Assembly (NCBI GenBank): GCA_030038645.1
Contig: JASHSR010000031.1
Span: 1-6,853 of the forward strand
Reading direction: 5' to 3'
DNA: 6,853 bases
Origin: Gammaproteobacteria bacterium
GTDB taxonomy: Bacteria > Pseudomonadota > Gammaproteobacteria > Steroidobacterales > Steroidobacteraceae
Of the stretch, positions 5,394 to 6,853 are shown piece after piece. The notes below the pieces were generated by a model. It was not told the origin of the DNA. It ran no database searches and was given only the letters and a program-made list of their open reading frames with translations. The translations under genes and the position numbers were made by a program. Every line of letters begins with the position of its first letter. Within the stretch, counting starts at the first letter, position 1.

Positions 5394-6182
5394 ATGTGGG
5401 GCCGCCGCAATCGCCGCAAGCCCGCCGAGCGCCGCCGCCGGCTGCCCGCGCTCGATTGGGCGCGAGTCCTGCGCTCCCTCACGAGTCTCATCGTCGTCGC
5501 GGCCGTCGTCGGGCTCATCATCGCGGCGCTCGACCGCCCGATCGAGTCGGTCGCGATCACCGGCCGCTTCCAGCGCGTCTCCCCGCTCGATGTGGAGCGC
5601 GCCGTCAAGGCGAGCGTGCACGGCGCGGGGCTCGTGAGCGTGAGTCTCGGGACGGTCTCCGCGGCGGTCGAGCGCCTCCCGTGGGTCGATACCGCGAGCG
5701 TCGAGCGCAGCTGGCCGCGCGGCCTCACCGTGCGCATCGTCGAGCAGGTGCCCGCCGCGCGCTGGGGCGGCGGCGGTCTCATCAACACTCGCGGCGAGCT
5801 CTTCACGGGCGATGCGCGCCACGTTCCCCTCGAGCTGCCGCTGCTCTCCGGCCCGCAGGGCAGCGAGCCGGCCGTCGCGCAGCGCTATCTCGCGATGCAG
5901 GGACGGCTCGCCGAGATGGGCATGCGCGTCACGGCGCTGCGCCTCGATGCGCGCGGGTCCTGGCAGTTCGATCTCGACAACGGCGTCACGGTGAGGCTCG
6001 GGCGCAACCGTGTGGATGAGCGCTTCGAGACGTTCATGACGGTCGCCGCGAAGATCGTGGCGCAGCGCGCGAGCGACATCGCGTACGTGGACATGCGCTA
6101 CACGAACGGCTTTGCGATCGGCTGGCGGACCGGGGGCGCATCCCACGGCGCCAAGGGCGAGGGTGTGGCGCACGATGCCTAA
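5394..6182 (+). CDS. ftsQ: Cell division protein FtsQ
   Basis: FtsQ is a bitopic inner membrane protein that recruits FtsB and FtsL and links cytoplasmic and periplasmic parts of the divisome. The 262-residue product has a very basic cytoplasmic tail (residues 1-27, many Arg/Lys) and one membrane segment at about 28-46, giving an N-in orientation. A POTRA domain follows at about 50-119, starting IESVAITGRFQRV and including LPWVDTASVERSWPRGLTVRIVEQVPAARW, the most recognisable FtsQ stretch. The rest is the beta domain, with LINTRGELF and, near the end, IAYVDMRYTNGFAIGW, the region that contacts FtsB in E. coli. The ATG follows the murB stop after 3 nt. In many related clusters ddl stands directly before ftsQ; here it does not. 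The 3' end overlaps ftsA by 8 nt. Confidence 0.95.
   Translation: MWGRRNRRKPAERRRRLPALDWARVLRSLTSLIVVAAVVGLIIAALDRPIESVAITGRFQRVSPLDVERAVKASVHGAGLVSVSLGTVSAAVERLPWVDTASVERSWPRGLTVRIVEQVPAARWGGGGLINTRGELFTGDARHVPLELPLLSGPQGSEPAVAQRYLAMQGRLAEMGMRVTALRLDARGSWQFDLDNGVTVRLGRNRVDERFETFMTVAAKIVAQRASDIAYVDMRYTNGFAIGWRTGGASHGAKGEGVAHDA
6148..6171 (+). promoter_or_regulatory. Probable ftsA ribosome site in the loop of a small hairpin
   Basis: GAGGG (6159-6163) is the only Shine-Dalgarno-like run before the ftsA ATG (6175), at a rather long spacing of 11 nt. GCGCCA (6148-6153) and TGGCGC (6166-6171) are exact reverse complements. If they pair, the GAGGG sits in the 12-nt loop, exposed rather than hidden. 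The pairing is seen directly; its effect is inferred and could be chance. Confidence 0.35.
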
Positions 6183-6853
6183 GCATTCGGATAGAAACCT
6201 GGTGATCGGGCTCGATATCGGCACCTCGAAGGTCGTCGCCCTCGTCGGCGAGGCGGGCGGCGATGGGGCGATAGAGGTGCTCGGGATCGGCTCGCAGCCC
6301 TCGCGCGGATTGAAGAAGGGCGTCGTGGTCAACATCGAGTCCACGGTCCAGTCGATCCAGCGCGCCGTGGAGGAGGCGGAGCTCATGGCCGGCTGCGAGA
6401 TCCACTCCGTCTACGCCGGCATCGCGGGCAACCACGTGCGCAGCCTCAACTCCCACGGCGTCGTCGCCATTCGCGACCGCGAGGTGACGCACGGGGACGT
6501 GGAGCACGTGATCGACGCGGCGAAGGCGGTCGCGATCCCGGCGGATCAGAAGATCCTGCATGTGCTGCCGCAGGAGTTCATCATCGACGGTCAGGAAGGC
6601 ATCCGCGATCCGATCGGCATGTCGGGCGTGCGCCTCGAGGCGAAGGTGCACATCGTCACGGGCGCCGAGAGCGCGGCGCAGAACATCGAGAAGTGCATCC
6701 AGCGCTGCGGCCTCGAGGTGGACGACATCGTGCTGGAGCAGCTGGCGTCGAGCTTCGCCGTGCTCACCGAGGACGAGAAGGAGCTCGGCGTCTGCCTCAT
6801 CGACGTGGGCGGCGGCACGACCGACCTCGCCGTGTTCTCCTCGGGCGCCATCC
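6175..6853 (+). CDS. ftsA: Cell division protein FtsA, N-terminal part (3' end outside window)
   Basis: FtsA is the actin-like ATPase that tethers FtsZ to the inner membrane and recruits later division proteins. The first 226 codons are present (E. coli FtsA is 420 residues). The phosphate-1 motif GLDIGTSKVVALVG begins at residue 12. PSRGLKKGVVVNIE and the SVYAGIAGNHV stretch follow, then the FtsA-specific 1C subdomain, including HGDVEHVIDAAKAV and HVLPQEFIIDGQEGIRDP. LASSFAVLTEDEKELGVC and the phosphate-2 motif DVGGGTTDLAVF (210-221) close the visible part. The 1C subdomain and position after ftsQ separate it from MreB and DnaK relatives. The ATG overlaps the ftsQ stop (TAA 6180-6182) by 8 nt. 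No frameshift or stop interrupts the frame before the window edge. The C-terminal membrane-targeting helix is outside the window. Confidence 0.97.
   Translation, partial: MPKHSDRNLVIGLDIGTSKVVALVGEAGGDGAIEVLGIGSQPSRGLKKGVVVNIESTVQSIQRAVEEAELMAGCEIHSVYAGIAGNHVRSLNSHGVVAIRDREVTHGDVEHVIDAAKAVAIPADQKILHVLPQEFIIDGQEGIRDPIGMSGVRLEAKVHIVTGAESAAQNIEKCIQRCGLEVDDIVLEQLASSFAVLTEDEKELGVCLIDVGGGTTDLAVFSSGAI

Noticed and set aside
4134..6386. Open frame of 750 codons on the minus strand, plus other long antisense frames
   Set aside because: It lies opposite murC, murB, ftsQ and ftsA, whose motifs are unmistakable. The translation is Arg/Ala/His-rich with no family motif, as expected from the low stop frequency in GC-rich DNA.
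1..6853. Internal promoters for ftsQ/ftsA like those known in E. coli
   Set aside because: No convincing -35/-10 pair could be picked out by eye, and promoter rules for this high-GC host are unknown.
1..6853. CRISPR arrays, tRNA/rRNA genes, transposases or attachment sites
   Set aside because: No spaced direct repeats, RNA gene sequence or mobile element protein was seen. The whole window is filled by core division and cell wall genes.

Overview
This window is a segment of the bacterial division and cell wall (dcw) cluster. All genes lie on the + strand, in the order murD (3' part) - ftsW - murG - murC - murB - ftsQ - ftsA (5' part). The DNA is strongly GC-rich, and the reading frames favour G/C at third codon positions. 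The gene order, a MurC and FtsA that read closely like the E. coli proteins, and a FtsQ with short cytoplasmic tail, one membrane segment and POTRA domain all point to a Proteobacterium, most likely a high-GC gammaproteobacterium. The family or genus cannot be fixed from the sequence alone.

Layout: 1-561 is the C-terminal part of MurD (D-Glu ligase). 558-1775 is FtsW (SEDS glycan polymerase). 1772-2860 is MurG (lipid II synthase). 2857-4458 is MurC (L-Ala ligase) with unusual N- and C-terminal extensions. 4458-5390 is MurB (UDP-MurNAc reductase). 5394-6182 is FtsQ (divisome scaffold). 6175 to the end is the first 226 residues of FtsA (actin-like divisome ATPase). There is almost no intergenic DNA: junctions are 4-nt overlaps (ATGA, GTGA, ATGA), a GTGATG double start, a 3-nt gap and an 8-nt overlap. 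This is the signature of one transcript with translational coupling. No stretch over 3 nt lies outside a gene, and no promoter or terminator could be supported.

How the genes work together: MurB and MurC make UDP-MurNAc and add the first amino acid, and MurD adds D-Glu. After MraY (outside the window), MurG adds GlcNAc to form lipid II, which FtsW polymerises with its class B PBP partner at the septum. FtsQ (with FtsB/FtsL, outside) and FtsA (with FtsZ, outside) assemble and activate the divisome.

No new multi-gene system is visible; the protein content is canonical. The less ordinary signals are nucleic-acid structure and gene-content details. (1) A run of palindromes, 2861-2939, sits in the first codons of murC, within a poorly conserved N-terminal extension. 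(2) Inverted repeats overlap the ribosome binding site and start codon of both ftsW and murG, which could enforce translational coupling. (3) ddl, commonly found between murB/murC and ftsQ, is absent. (4) FtsW has two substitutions in family motifs, including SYGRSS for SYGGSS. (5) MurC ends in an Ala/Pro-rich tail.
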